Source: Cohnella laeviribosi DSM 21336 (GTDB lineage: Bacteria; Bacillota; Bacilli; Paenibacillales; Paenibacillaceae). From it: DNA of 64,000 nt. Made by a program: the position numbers and the translations under genes. The stretch's first letter is position 1; each line of letters opens with the position of its first letter. The notes under the pieces were generated by a model. The model saw only the letters and a program-made list of their open reading frames with translations, had not been told where the DNA came from and ran no database searches. Of this stretch, positions 1 through 9,041 are shown piece after piece. The stretch lies in assembly GCF_000378425.1 (NCBI RefSeq), contig NZ_KB899822.1, forward strand, positions 36,214 to 100,213. Direction: 5' to 3'.

Positions 1-708
1 CGGCTCGCCGTACTCCAGCGCCAGCCAATAGGCGCGAACGACGTCCCGCACGTCGGTGAAATCGCGCTTGGCGTCCAGATTGCCGACGCGGAGCACCGGC
101 GGCATGTCGCCCTTCTCGATGCGGGCGATTTGCCGGGCAAAGCTTGAGGCGACGAACTTCTCGCTCTGCCTCGGACCGATATGGTTGAACGCCCGGGTCG
201 CGACGATATGAAGGCCGCAGCTGCGGAAGTACTGGCCGCCCAGAAATTCCTGCGTCACTTTGCTTACCGCATAAGGGCTGAGCGGCCGAAGCGGATTCGT
301 TTCCTTGATCGGCGCCTCGTGAGGCCATATGGCCCCGTACGCCTCGCTGGAGCAGGCGATCTGCATTTTGCAGTCGAGACCGTGGCGACGGACCGCTTCC
401 ATCAGGTTGATCTGGCCCGCGATATTGTTCTGGATCGTCTCGAGCGGCGCGCTCCATGACGCGGGAACGGAGCTTTGCGCCCCGAGATGGAAAATCAGAT
501 CGGGTCTGAGCGCCTTGACGAGCCTGTCGACCGAAACCGGATCGCGGAGCTCGCATTCCGCAAGCCGGATGTCTTGGCGGATGCCCCGGATGTTGTCCAG
601 CCTGCTTCCGCTTCTCACGGTTCCGTACACTTCCACGTTCTGCCGGAGCAGATACTCCGCCAGATGGCTGCCTGCGAAGCCGGTGATTCCGGTGACCAAC
701 GCTTTCAT
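1..708 (-). CDS. rmd: GDP-6-deoxy-D-mannose reductase (3' end cut by window edge)
   Basis: An NAD(P)-binding extended short-chain dehydrogenase. The first 236 codons are present and the gene continues past base 1. The N-terminus has the Rossmann glycine motif TGITGFAG (residues 6-13), then SSEAYG and the catalytic SPYAVSK (YxxxK), followed by an FNHIGPRQ segment typical of the RMD/GMD family. It should reduce the 4-keto intermediate made by the adjacent gmd to GDP-D-rhamnose. The ATG at 708 follows GGAGGCGAATCG, a good ribosome-binding site. It is last in a minus-strand group with gmd and two CgeB-like proteins, which suggests the sugar decorates the spore surface. The reductase call is strong; exact product stereochemistry is inferred from the gmd neighbour. 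Confidence 0.85.
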   Translation of the reverse strand, partial: MKALVTGITGFAGSHLAEYLLRQNVEVYGTVRSGSRLDNIRGIRQDIRLAECELRDPVSVDRLVKALRPDLIFHLGAQSSVPASWSAPLETIQNNIAGQINLMEAVRRHGLDCKMQIACSSEAYGAIWPHEAPIKETNPLRPLSPYAVSKVTQEFLGGQYFRSCGLHIVATRAFNHIGPRQSEKFVASSFARQIARIEKGDMPPVLRVGNLDAKRDFTDVRDVVRAYWLALEYGEP

Positions 709-734
709 CGATTCGCCTCCTCTTTCCCCCGCGT

Positions 735-1850
735 TTATTCCAAATCGAGGTCGACTTCGAAGCCGCCCTTTTTCAAATGCTCCGCTTTCCGGGCTTCGTT
801 CAAATCCGCGGCCACCATTTCCTTTACGAGCGACCTCAGGTCGTATTTGGGGGTCCAGCCCAGCCTTGTCCGGGCTTTGGCCGGGTCTCCGAGCAGCAGA
901 TCCACTTCGGAAGGCCGGAAATACCGGGCATCCACCGCCACGATTTCGCGGCCGGCCGGAAGCTGGAATTCGGGAAGGCGGCAGGAACGGACGATCCCTT
1001 TTTCGCTTAGGCCGTTGCCTTGAAACACCACCTCGATGCCGAGCTCGTCGAACGCGAGCCGGACGAATTCCCGGACTTCCGTCGTCATGCCGGAGGAGAT
1101 GACGTAGTCCTCCGCATCCGGCTGCTGCAGCATCAGCCACATCGCTTCCACGTAATCCTTCGCGTGTCCCCAGTCGCGCTTGGCGCCCAGGTTGCCCAGG
1201 TACAGCTTCTCCTGAAGGCCAAGGGCGATCCGGGCCGCCGCCCGCGTAATTTTGCGCGTGACGAACGTCTCGCCGCGAACCGGGCTTTCGTGGTTAAACA
1301 GAATGCCGTTGCACGCGTACATGCCGTAAGCTTCCCGATAGTTTACGGTAATCCAGTACGCGTACAGTTTGGCGGCGGCATAGGGGCTGCGGGGGTAAAA
1401 CGGCGTTTTTTCGTTTTGCGGCACCGCCTGAACAAGCCCGTACAGCTCCGACGTCGACGCCTGGTAAAATTTCGTTTTGCCCGCAAGTCCCAGAATCCGC
1501 AGGGCTTCCAGTATTCGCAGCGTTCCGATTCCGTCGGCGTTGGCCGTATATTCCGGGGACTCGAAGCTTACCTGCACATGGCTCATCGCAGCCAAATTGT
1601 AGATTTCGTCCGGCTGCACTTCCCGAATGAGACGAAAGAGGCTGGCGGTATCCGTCAAGTCGCCGTAGTGCAGAAAGAGACGGGCGTTATGCGCATGGGC
1701 GCCCCGGTACAAACGGTCGATTCTTCCCGTATTGGCGAGCGAACTTCTGCGCCTCAGCCCGTGGACGATATAACCTTTGGCCAGCAGCAATTCGGCGAGA
1801 TAGGCGCCGTCCTGCCCGGTTATGCCGGTGATCAAAGCGACCTTGCTCAT
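735..1850 (-). CDS. gmd: GDP-mannose 4,6-dehydratase
   Basis: Converts GDP-D-mannose to GDP-4-keto-6-deoxy-D-mannose in the cytoplasm, the first step towards GDP-D-rhamnose or GDP-L-fucose. The 371-residue protein is of normal size. It has the cofactor motif TGITGQDG (residues 8-15), STSELYG around residue 133, and the catalytic Y157-x3-K161 in SPYAAAK. I start at the second ATG (1850): AAGGAG sits 8 bases before it, while the ATG two codons upstream directly abuts that site. It lies 26 bp before rmd and is read in the same direction as the CgeB-like genes. Because the partner is a reductase of the RMD type rather than a fucose synthase, D-rhamnose is the likelier end product. Confidence 0.95.
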   Translation of the reverse strand: MSKVALITGITGQDGAYLAELLLAKGYIVHGLRRRSSLANTGRIDRLYRGAHAHNARLFLHYGDLTDTASLFRLIREVQPDEIYNLAAMSHVQVSFESPEYTANADGIGTLRILEALRILGLAGKTKFYQASTSELYGLVQAVPQNEKTPFYPRSPYAAAKLYAYWITVNYREAYGMYACNGILFNHESPVRGETFVTRKITRAAARIALGLQEKLYLGNLGAKRDWGHAKDYVEAMWLMLQQPDAEDYVISSGMTTEVREFVRLAFDELGIEVVFQGNGLSEKGIVRSCRLPEFQLPAGREIVAVDARYFRPSEVDLLLGDPAKARTRLGWTPKYDLRSLVKEMVAADLNEARKAEHLKKGGFEVDLDLE

Positions 1851-1956
1851 GAGCATCTCTCCTTCGTCCGATGATGGGCTTCACGGTCTGCCCGCATATA
1901 AGGGCGCTCCGTCTGGCGGTCCGTGCCGCCGGCGGAAAGACGCTCCGGCCGGACGG

Positions 1957-2196
1957 TCAGCTTGCGGGACGGCTTCCGTCCTCGAGCCCCCGGGCAAAAC
2001 CGGCTTGGAAGCCTTCGTTGTAACCTTGGTTGAAAGCCGAGGTATATCTCTCCGCATAGTTGCCCGCTCCTGCCTTGCGTCCCCGCCGCCGGCGGGCCGA
2101 AGCCCGGACGGACCGCTTGCGGAGGACGCGGGATGCGGTCCTTCCGCCGCGGGCCGCTTTCCGCTTCCGGACGCGGCGTTTGCGAAAGCGCGCCAT
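1957..2196 (-). CDS. small highly basic protein with GYxxGF module
   Basis: A 79-residue protein I cannot name. The first half is almost all Arg/Lys/Ala/Gly; the second half contains GYNEGFQAGFARG. The same G-Y-x-x-G type module sits at the N-termini of both CgeB-like proteins upstream (GYHLGRCEA and GYFLGMCEA). It has an excellent ribosome-binding site, GGAGGTGA, 4 bases before the ATG, so it is very likely translated. Placed between the CgeB-like genes and gmd, it may be a stand-alone spore-surface anchoring or scaffold module, or a truncated relative of the glycosyltransferase N-terminus. Function is inference only. Confidence 0.6.
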   Translation of the reverse strand: MARFRKRRVRKRKAARGGRTASRVLRKRSVRASARRRRGRKAGAGNYAERYTSAFNQGYNEGFQAGFARGLEDGSRPAS

Positions 2197-2230
2197 CTTG
2201 TCACCTCCCGTCCCGTTTTCCGCCTTGCCG

Positions 2231-3373
2231 TCAGCCGAAGACGATTTGCATCATTTGCGCGAGCCGTTTCGGATACGTATGCTCCTCCAGCGTGCGGCGC
2301 AGAGCCCGCAGCGCAATTTCCTGCCGCTCGCTGTCATGGGTCAGGAAATATTCGCTGATCTCGATCAGCTCCCCGACGGATGAATACGTCAAAATCTCCT
2401 CGCCCGGCTTGTAAAACCGGCTCATGTCGTCGCGGGTGTCGGCCACCTGCAGCGTGCCGCACGAAGCGATTTCAAACATCCGGGGGTTGGGCGAAGCGGC
2501 GGGAATGTTGCGGCTGTTGAAGTTGTACGTCGCATCGTCGTGCGCTCTGTGCATATTGATGACAATGCGCGAACCGTTGTAGGCCAGAGCCGTTTCTTCC
2601 GGCGATAGCCAGCGGTTCAGATCGATGTTCCGCTTAAGAAGCGGGTAGTGCTTTAGCCGGTCCCACCAAAGCCCGCAAATGTAGATCTTCTTCTCCGACA
2701 AGTAAGAAGCCAGCTCGTCGAACGACCGCACCCGGTTCCAATAGGCGCTGCCGATGAAGCAAATTTCTTTTCGCTGCACGAGATCGAGATGAACGGGACG
2801 AAACTTGCGGACGTCGGCCGCAAACGGGAGGTAATGAACCTCCCTGCAGCCCAGCCGGCGGTACAGGTCGAGGCAGTTCAGTTCCAGCGTAAACACGTAG
2901 TCGAAATGCGGCGCCAGCTTATCCGTCATGTCTGTATAATAGGGGTCGTCGGTAAACCAGATCGCCGCCGGTATGCCGGCCTGGCGCAGGCGGTAGACCG
3001 ACTGCAGGTCGAGATTCAGGCCTTCCAGCATAAGCACCAGGTCCGGCTTCTCCCGGATCGCGACGGAGGCGAGCTCGGTCTTGACCTTGGGGTTTAGTTG
3101 AAAAATCGCCACCTCCCGCACGACGGCCTTCAAGCCGTCGATGATCGCCTCATCGAGCGGCGAATACGGGTAACCTTTGCCCGAAGTGACGTACAGCACC
3201 TTCACGTTCCACATTCGCTGGGGATGAACGGGCGTCTGCCGGAAAATCGCTTCGCAGCGCCCAAGATGATAGCCGTAATGATGACCCGTCAAAAAACCTT
3301 CTTCCCTTTTTTGTCTCACCATCGCTTCCGCATGCGGTACCGCTTCGATTCGCCTTCGGCGCGGTTTGGCCAT
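2231..3373 (-). CDS. CgeB-like glycosyltransferase (spore surface)
   Basis: A 380-residue protein of the CgeB / spore-maturation glycosyltransferase type. A basic N-terminal tail with GYHLGRCEAIF is followed by a GT-B-like body with EKPDLVLMLEGLN (around 120-135), WFTDDPYYTD, and a C-terminal nucleotide-sugar region with NMHRAHD and NPRMFEIASCGT. Known family members act on the outermost spore layer. I use the internal ATG at 3373, which follows AAAAGGAGG at good spacing, not the ATG 13 codons upstream. It is about 45% like its neighbour by eye in several blocks (WFTDDPYY / WFADDPYF, RMFEIASCGTLQ / RTFEIAGCGTLQ), so the two arose by duplication. The sugar donor may be GDP-D-rhamnose made by gmd/rmd downstream. 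Confidence 0.75.
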   Translation of the reverse strand: MAKPRRRRIEAVPHAEAMVRQKREEGFLTGHHYGYHLGRCEAIFRQTPVHPQRMWNVKVLYVTSGKGYPYSPLDEAIIDGLKAVVREVAIFQLNPKVKTELASVAIREKPDLVLMLEGLNLDLQSVYRLRQAGIPAAIWFTDDPYYTDMTDKLAPHFDYVFTLELNCLDLYRRLGCREVHYLPFAADVRKFRPVHLDLVQRKEICFIGSAYWNRVRSFDELASYLSEKKIYICGLWWDRLKHYPLLKRNIDLNRWLSPEETALAYNGSRIVINMHRAHDDATYNFNSRNIPAASPNPRMFEIASCGTLQVADTRDDMSRFYKPGEEILTYSSVGELIEISEYFLTHDSERQEIALRALRRTLEEHTYPKRLAQMMQIVFG

Positions 3374-3404
3374 CGGTCCCCCTCCTTTTCGCCCAAATGA
3401 TCGC

Positions 3405-4535
3405 CTAACCATCTCCGAACACCGTCCCGAGCAGTCGGTCCAAGCGATGGGCGTAGGTATGGTCCCGGCGGGTGCGCATCAGCGCGTTCCAAGCGATTTT
3501 GCGCCGTTCGCTTTCATGGTTCAAGTAGTAGCGAATCCGCTCCCGGGCTTCACCGGGCGAAGAGAAGACCGCAATCTCTTCGCCCGGCGCATAATGAAGC
3601 GGCAGATCCTCGCGGACGTCCGTCAACTGCAGCGTCCCGCATCCCGCGATTTCAAACGTTCTCGGATTGACGGACCTCCCCGGCAGTCCGGCGGTGTTTT
3701 TCGGCTCAGCCGTATGCCGGTGCACATTCAGGACGATCTTTGCCCCCGCGTAATACCGGGCGCATTCTTCGGCCGGCGTGTAGCCGAGCCGGATTTGTCC
3801 GGCCAGAAGGGCATATCGGGTCAAGCGGGCATCCCACAGACCGCCGGCGATGACGACCCGCAAGCCGGACAAAAATCGGGCGATCTTGTCGATAAACGCG
3901 GCCCGGTTTTCAAAGGCCGTTCCAATAAAGCACACGTCGCTGCGATATCGGGGGTCGACATGCGCGGGCCGGTACCGCGAGACGCTGGCCGCTAGCGGCA
4001 GATAATGAACGTTGGCGCAGCCGATGCTGCGGTACCAGTCCACGCAGCCGATTTCATGCGTAAACACGTAGTCGTAATGCGGAGCGATCGCCGCCGTATC
4101 CTGCGTGAAGTACGGATCGTCGGCGAACCAGACCGCGGTTCGCACCCCCATCGCCCGAATGCGGTCCACTTGCTCCAGATGGTTCTCGGGAAACACGTGA
4201 AGCCCGTTCATGACCAGCACCAGATCCGGCCGGCATTCCCGCGCCTGTTCCGCCATCGTCTCGGGATTTCCCGCGATCGGTTCGGTTACCGTTTGTCCGA
4301 GTCCTTCCATCACGCCATGGTCGACCGATTCGAAGCCTTGCGGAATATACAGCACCTTCAGCTTGCGCGGTTCCGCCCGGAAGCCGGGCGTGCGGCGGCC
4401 GATCGCTTCGCACATGCCGAGAAAATAGCCGTCGTTCCAACCCGCTCTAAAACCGGCGCTTCGGCCGTTCGAACCCGCTCTTGCCGATGTCCGCGTATCG
4501 GATTTCAATTTTAACCCCTTTTCCCGCTTTGGCAT
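3405..4535 (-). CDS. CgeB-like glycosyltransferase, paralogue
   Basis: A 376-residue paralogue of the next gene, first in this minus-strand group. It shows the N-terminal GWNDGYFLGMCEAIGR module, CRPDLVLVMNGL, AVWFADDPYFTQD, a middle RSDVCFIGTAFENR block and the C-terminal NPRTFEIAGCGTLQ followed by LPLHYAPGEEI. These blocks match the CgeB family linked to glycosylation of the Bacillus spore crust. I start at the ATG at 4535, preceded by GAGGTGAT; another ATG exists 14 codons upstream with no clear site. It ends 31 bp before the next gene's start, so the two are cotranscribed. Acceptor and donor are unknown. Confidence 0.75.
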   Translation of the reverse strand: MPKREKGLKLKSDTRTSARAGSNGRSAGFRAGWNDGYFLGMCEAIGRRTPGFRAEPRKLKVLYIPQGFESVDHGVMEGLGQTVTEPIAGNPETMAEQARECRPDLVLVMNGLHVFPENHLEQVDRIRAMGVRTAVWFADDPYFTQDTAAIAPHYDYVFTHEIGCVDWYRSIGCANVHYLPLAASVSRYRPAHVDPRYRSDVCFIGTAFENRAAFIDKIARFLSGLRVVIAGGLWDARLTRYALLAGQIRLGYTPAEECARYYAGAKIVLNVHRHTAEPKNTAGLPGRSVNPRTFEIAGCGTLQLTDVREDLPLHYAPGEEIAVFSSPGEARERIRYYLNHESERRKIAWNALMRTRRDHTYAHRLDRLLGTVFGDG

Positions 4536-4711
4536 TTGCCGCACATCACCTCGCCTTTCAGATCGGGCGACCGACATTTATCCCCATAGTATTAGTGGAC
4601 GAGAGTCACCTGTAACGGCACTTGTACAGAGGCGCCAATCATTGGGCGGCGCGGAGTCCAGGATAACGGTTCCTTTTCGATGTTCGCTGCCCCGTCAATT
4701 CTGATATGCCC

Positions 4712-4762
4712 AAAAAAACAGCCCGGAGCCGCAAGCGTATCCACCGCTTGCAACTCCGGGTT
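4712..4762 (-). terminator. rho-independent terminator after the GH42 gene
   Basis: On the minus strand, CCCGGAGTTGCAAGCG pairs with CGCTTGCGGCTCCGGG around a 7-base loop, followed by CTGTTTTTTTG. It lies about 50 bp past the beta-galactosidase stop codon and separates it from the CgeB-like operon. Confidence 0.85.
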
Positions 4763-4810
4763 TTGTCTTCCGCCAAATTCGCATTCGGCTATTCTGGATT
4801 GGGTACGGCC

Positions 4811-6886
4811 TCATTCTTGTCTGAGCCGTTTCAGCACCCGAGCGCCGCAGACGGGAAGCTCCAGTTCCGGGCCGGCCGGCTGCCCGGTTTCGAGGTCGGT
4901 ATAGCGGCGGCCGTCCAGCGCGACCCGCTGCGCCCGCCCGCTGAAATTCAGGATAAACACGTAATCGGCGATGCCGTCCGTCCTTACCTGGGCGGACACG
5001 CCGTGCGGGAGATCGGTTTCCACCGCGCGGATAAGCCCCGCCCGCTCCGCCAGCTTGCGGTAGAACGCGCCGAGAAAGTCGTCCTTCAGGCGCGTCGCCA
5101 TGTAGTAGGCGTTTCCCTTGCCGAACCGGTTCACGGTGAGCGCGGGCCACCCGGCATAGAAGCTGTCCGCGTCCGTATAGACCGCCAGCACGTCGGCGCT
5201 CTCCGCGTGGATCCGCTCACCAATTTCATGGGATTCGAATTCGCCGCCGAAGCCGAGCTCGTTGCCGGGGAGCATCGCGATGCCGTTGCGGTCATCATCG
5301 TACCAGCCCTCGATTTCCTCCGCCCAAATCCCGAGCGTCTTCCGCAGCGGTCCGGGAAAGCCGCCGAGATGGCAAAGATCGTTCTCGTCCACGATGCCGG
5401 ACCAGTAGGTGGCCACCAGCGTGCCGCCCGCCTCCACAAACCGCTCCAGCTTCCGTCCGGTCGCTTCCCGGCACAAGTACAGCATCGGCGCGACGATCAA
5501 TTTGTACGGGCCGAAGTCGTCGTCCGACCCGATCACATCCGTGGCCACGCCCTGCGCCCACAGCGCCCGATGGTGCGCGTATACCGTTTCTTCATAATGA
5601 ATGCCCATGTTGCGCGGTCCCTGCGCGTCCTTCACCGCCCACCGGTTGTCCCAGTCAAACAGGATGGCCGCCTCCGCCACCGTCGCCGTTCCCGCGATTT
5701 CCGAAATGTCCGCCAGCGTCCGGCCCAACTCGGCCACTTCCCGGAACACCCGCGTATGCTCGTGGCCGGCATGATCGACGACCGCGCCGTGAAACTTTTC
5801 GCTCGAGCCGCGGCTTTTGCGCCACTGGAAATACTGCACCGAATCCGCCCCGTGCGCCACCGCCTGCAGCGAAGACAGCCGGTGCATGCCGGGCCGCTTC
5901 AGCTTGCTGACCGGCTGCCAGTTGGTCAGGCTCGGCGTGCATTCCATCAGCAGAAACGGCTTCCGCTTCAGCGAGCGGAACAGATCGTGATAAAAGGCGA
6001 CCGATGCGGCAAGCTTGCTGTCATCCTTTTGCTCGTGCCAGGTCGGGTACGAATCCCAGGAGATCACGTCGAGCGCGTCGGCAAACTTGCGGTAGTCCAG
6101 CCCTTCGATCATATGCATGTTGGTCGTGACCGGGAGCGCCGGATGGGCTGCCCGCACCGCCCGAATCTCATGCCGGCAGAAATCGACGGTCTGATCCGTC
6201 ACGAAACGGCGCCAGTCGAGGTTATGGCCGTGCACCATGTACTCCCCGTGGGGCGCGGGCGATTCGATTTGCCGCCAATCCGTATACGTATGCGCCCAGA
6301 ATGAAGTCCACCAGGCGGCGTTGAGCGCTTCAAGCGTTCCGTATTTTTCCCGCAGCCACCCGCGGAACGCTTCCTGGCAAAGCTCGCAGTGGCAATCCCC
6401 GCCGTACTCGTTGGAAATATGCCAGCCGATTACGGCCGGATGGTTCGCGTACCGCTCGGCCAGCTTGCCGTTCAATAAGGCCGTTTTCTCCCGGTAAACC
6501 GGCGAAGTATAACAATGGTTATGCCGCATCCCGTGCAGGTTGCGGACGCGGTTGGCCTCCACCCGCCTGACTTCCGGGTATTTCTCCGACATCCACGCGG
6601 GACGCGCGCCGCTCGGCGTTGCCAGCCATACGTAAATGCCGGCTTCCGCCAGCCGGTCCAGCACCCGGTCCAGCCACCCGAACGTGAACACGCCTTCCTC
6701 CGGCTCCAGCGCAGCCCAGGCGAATATGCCGACGGACATGACGTTGCAGCCGGCCAGTTTCATCAGCCGAACGTCCTCTTCCAGCACCCGGGGATCGTGC
6801 AGCCATTGGTCCGGGTTGTAATCGGCGCCGTGCATCAGGACGGGGAGTTTTGCGCTTACGGGCGGAAATCTTAGCTTGGGGATCAT
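4811..6886 (-). CDS. GH42 beta-galactosidase
   Basis: A 691-residue glycoside hydrolase family 42 enzyme that removes terminal beta-D-galactosyl units, probably from imported galacto-oligosaccharides since no signal peptide is seen. The TIM-barrel domain has the acid/base glutamate in WHISNEYGGDC (E160) and the nucleophile in FLLMECTPS (E315). Cysteines in DCHCELC just after the acid/base residue match the structural zinc site of GH42. A trimerisation domain and a small C-terminal beta domain follow. The length is normal for the family. The start has AGGAGAAGG upstream. It is divergent from an AraC regulator, a common arrangement for sugar-inducible hydrolases, and has its own terminator, so it is monocistronic. 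Confidence 0.95.
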   Translation of the reverse strand: MIPKLRFPPVSAKLPVLMHGADYNPDQWLHDPRVLEEDVRLMKLAGCNVMSVGIFAWAALEPEEGVFTFGWLDRVLDRLAEAGIYVWLATPSGARPAWMSEKYPEVRRVEANRVRNLHGMRHNHCYTSPVYREKTALLNGKLAERYANHPAVIGWHISNEYGGDCHCELCQEAFRGWLREKYGTLEALNAAWWTSFWAHTYTDWRQIESPAPHGEYMVHGHNLDWRRFVTDQTVDFCRHEIRAVRAAHPALPVTTNMHMIEGLDYRKFADALDVISWDSYPTWHEQKDDSKLAASVAFYHDLFRSLKRKPFLLMECTPSLTNWQPVSKLKRPGMHRLSSLQAVAHGADSVQYFQWRKSRGSSEKFHGAVVDHAGHEHTRVFREVAELGRTLADISEIAGTATVAEAAILFDWDNRWAVKDAQGPRNMGIHYEETVYAHHRALWAQGVATDVIGSDDDFGPYKLIVAPMLYLCREATGRKLERFVEAGGTLVATYWSGIVDENDLCHLGGFPGPLRKTLGIWAEEIEGWYDDDRNGIAMLPGNELGFGGEFESHEIGERIHAESADVLAVYTDADSFYAGWPALTVNRFGKGNAYYMATRLKDDFLGAFYRKLAERAGLIRAVETDLPHGVSAQVRTDGIADYVFILNFSGRAQRVALDGRRYTDLETGQPAGPELELPVCGARVLKRLRQE

Positions 6887-6929
6887 GTCGTCCTTCTCCT
6901 TCCGAAATCGTCATATCCTCTTTTCTGCT

Positions 6930-6958
6930 TTGATCTTAGAGCAAAACTCCCTTATACT
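6930..6958 (+). promoter_or_regulatory. sigma-A promoter for the AraC-type gene
   Basis: TTGATC (6930-6935) and TATACT (6953-6958) are 17 bp apart, a near-consensus housekeeping promoter reading into the AraC gene that starts at 7014. It lies in the 127-bp divergent gap with the GH42 gene, so the regulator could act on both directions here. Confidence 0.6.
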
Positions 6959-7013
6959 CATAGAACAAAACCATCAAAAAATCGTACAAATTGAACATAG
7001 GAGGCCGGACGGC

Positions 7014-7859
7014 ATGATGCCTTTCCTGCTGGCGGAATTTGCGAATATGGAGCCGATTCTGCCGCTTTACGTTTGCTGCGTCGGAAGCCACGAGCAGAAG
7101 CGGCTCTCCCGGCCCGGCGGCTATCCTGCGCATCAGATCTTTCTGTCGAGAAGCGGCCGGGGAAGCTTCCGGGTCGAGGGACGAGGGGAACTGACGCTCA
7201 CGCCCGGGACGCTGCTCGTTTTGCCGGCGAACGTGCCGCATGAATACGCCCCCGACGGTTCGGACGGGATATGGGATTTGGGCTTCGTCGCCTTTGACGG
7301 GTCCGCGGCCGGCCCGCTGCTGGCGCAGATGAGCGGCCTTGTGCTGTCCGTCCGCAAAGCGGCCGATTTCGAGCGGCTGTGGAGCCAATTGGAATCGCTG
7401 TGGCATCTCGTCCATCTGAACGGGGAAAACGCTTACTGGGAATTGTCCAAACGGATGTACGCCATGATTCTTTCCGTACTGGAGGATCAGTATCCGGGCC
7501 AAAAGGAACGCGGCAGCATCCGCCGCTCCGGTCAGCCGAACGCGGCCCTGCAAACGGCCGTAAGGCTGATCCACGACCACTACCACGAGCGGCTGCTTCT
7601 CTCCAACATCGCCCGGTCGGTCGGGTATTCGGTTCAGCACTTTCAGCGGCTGTTTGCGGCCAGCTACGGCATTTCGCCCCAGCAGTACCTTTTGCAGCTT
7701 CGCATGCGGCGGTCCGTTCAGCTTTTTCGCGAGCATCCGGGGATTCCGGTAGCGAAAGTCGCGGAGCTGCTCGGCATGGAAACGAGCTATTTTATCCGGA
7801 TGTTCAAACGCACGTACGGCAAGACGCCCAAGCAGTATTTGAAAGCGGAGGATGGCTGA
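7014..7859 (+). CDS. AraC-family transcriptional regulator with cupin sensor
   Basis: A 281-residue regulator. The N-terminal half is an AraC-binding cupin fold (LSRSGRGSFRVEGRGE, PGTLLVLPANVPHEY). The C-terminal 100 residues hold two helix-turn-helix motifs (LLSNIARSVGYSVQHFQRLF and VAKVAELLGMETSYFIRMF) ending in GKTPKQYLK. The ATG at 7014 has AGGAGG 9 bases upstream; a longer in-frame extension from 6876 lacks such a site and would run across the promoter. Placed head to head with the GH42 beta-galactosidase, it is probably its activator in response to a sugar ligand. The ligand is not evident from sequence. Confidence 0.9.
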   Translation: MMPFLLAEFANMEPILPLYVCCVGSHEQKRLSRPGGYPAHQIFLSRSGRGSFRVEGRGELTLTPGTLLVLPANVPHEYAPDGSDGIWDLGFVAFDGSAAGPLLAQMSGLVLSVRKAADFERLWSQLESLWHLVHLNGENAYWELSKRMYAMILSVLEDQYPGQKERGSIRRSGQPNAALQTAVRLIHDHYHERLLLSNIARSVGYSVQHFQRLFAASYGISPQQYLLQLRMRRSVQLFREHPGIPVAKVAELLGMETSYFIRMFKRTYGKTPKQYLKAEDG

Positions 7860-7965
7860 CGCACGCCGTTGTTTACGAATCCGGCGGAATGCCGGCCGCG
7901 GACCATGCCGGGAAACCGTCCGCCCGAACGCTCGGGGCGGTGCGCCGGGCGGCGAAGGCTTGGCC

Positions 7966-7995
7966 TTGGCGCGGCTTGTCTCCGCCGTCTATAAT
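7966..7995 (+). promoter_or_regulatory. sigma-A promoter for the winged-helix regulator
   Basis: TTGGCG (7966-7971) and a perfect TATAAT (7990-7995) are 18 bp apart. The expected transcript start is about 20 bases before the GTG start of the gene at 8021, which supports that start. Confidence 0.6.
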
Positions 7996-8020
7996 AGATT
8001 GCAGAGAGGGGCGAGCGAAC

Positions 8021-8941
8021 GTGGACCATCATTTGGATGTACGTCTGGATGTGCAGTTTAAACCGCTGTATGAAGCCATCAACAGTTTGCATACGTATAT
8101 TTGCCGCAAATCGCACAAGAAGATCGACATAGGCGCTTCCTGGGCCCATGAAGTTCGCCGGCGATTGACGCCCGAATTCGCTTCGTTGCTGGATCAATCC
8201 GAGATCGATTTTGCCTGGAAATTGACTTACTTGCTTGTCCATCTGTGCCCATCGGAAGACGTGGACGGCTTTCTGGCCTGGCTGGAGGGGATGTCGGCAG
8301 GAGATTTGTACGAATTGATCTCCCCCTACAGCCAGCAATTTCCGGAACGGATGGGGGAATTTCGCGCCCGCACCTTGACGGTTTTCGCCGAGTGGAACAA
8401 GCAGTACTTTAAGGAGACCGATCCGGCGATTGTCGAGTCGCTGCGCAACGAAGAGCGGGATCGCAAGCGCGCTTTAACGCGCATGCCGCCGGAAGAATTC
8501 GTCGATCAGACGACCAACGGGTTGATTTTCAAATCCACGCCCGGTTTGGAGCAGCTCGTCTTAATCCCGCAATATCATTTTCAGCCGATGAATGTCATCT
8601 ACTGTTTCGGCGGAATGACGGTATGCCATTATGCCGCCCGAATCTACTTCAACGAGACGGACTTCCTGTCCACGCACGAGTACCGCATGATTCGCTGCCT
8701 CGGAGAGAGAAGCAGACTCAAAATTTTGCGCTATCTTCACAACGGTCCCAGAACTTTTATTGAAATCGTCCGCCATCTGCAATTATCCAAGGGAATCACG
8801 CATGACCATCTCTCCAAACTCCGCATGGCGGGCTTGATTTACGCGCATTTCGAAGGCGAATCGCTGACCGAGTACAGCCTGAGACCGAAAGCGCTGGAGC
8901 AAATGCAGAGCAAGCTGATGGCGTATATCCGGCAAGCCTGA
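8021..8941 (+). CDS. ArsR-like winged-helix regulator with large N-terminal domain
   Basis: A 306-residue protein. The last 90 residues form a winged helix of ArsR type (MIRCLGERSRLKILRYLHNG, then LQLSKGITHDHLSKLRMAGL). The first 210 residues are an all-alpha sensor-like domain of the kind seen in large ArsR-like regulators of Bacillota. The frame is open for a long way upstream, but the GTG at 8021 has GAGAGGGG before it and a promoter directly upstream, so I start there. It is followed by its own terminator and then by a peptide/oligosaccharide ABC operon whose promoter carries a dyad operator. It is therefore the likely repressor of that operon; this link is inference from position. Confidence 0.75.
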   Translation: MDHHLDVRLDVQFKPLYEAINSLHTYICRKSHKKIDIGASWAHEVRRRLTPEFASLLDQSEIDFAWKLTYLLVHLCPSEDVDGFLAWLEGMSAGDLYELISPYSQQFPERMGEFRARTLTVFAEWNKQYFKETDPAIVESLRNEERDRKRALTRMPPEEFVDQTTNGLIFKSTPGLEQLVLIPQYHFQPMNVIYCFGGMTVCHYAARIYFNETDFLSTHEYRMIRCLGERSRLKILRYLHNGPRTFIEIVRHLQLSKGITHDHLSKLRMAGLIYAHFEGESLTEYSLRPKALEQMQSKLMAYIRQA

Positions 8942-8962
8942 ACGGAAGGATTCTCCTGCAGG

Positions 8963-8998
8963 CTCCTCTCGCCCGGCCGGGCGAAAGGAGTCTTTTTC
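8963..8998 (+). terminator. rho-independent terminator after the winged-helix regulator
   Basis: CTCCTCTCGCCC pairs with GGGCGAAAGGAG (one bulge region) around GGCC, followed by TCTTTTTCG. It closes the regulator gene before the ABC operon promoter. Confidence 0.8.
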
Positions 8999-9041
8999 GT
9001 ATTGCGGAACGAATAATTCTCCTTCAAAAGAAATATTTTTC

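Noticed and set aside
4811..6304. Long plus-strand frames opposite the GH42 gene
   Set aside because: Antisense shadows of a GC-rich gene; Arg/His/Pro-rich text and no ribosome-binding sites.
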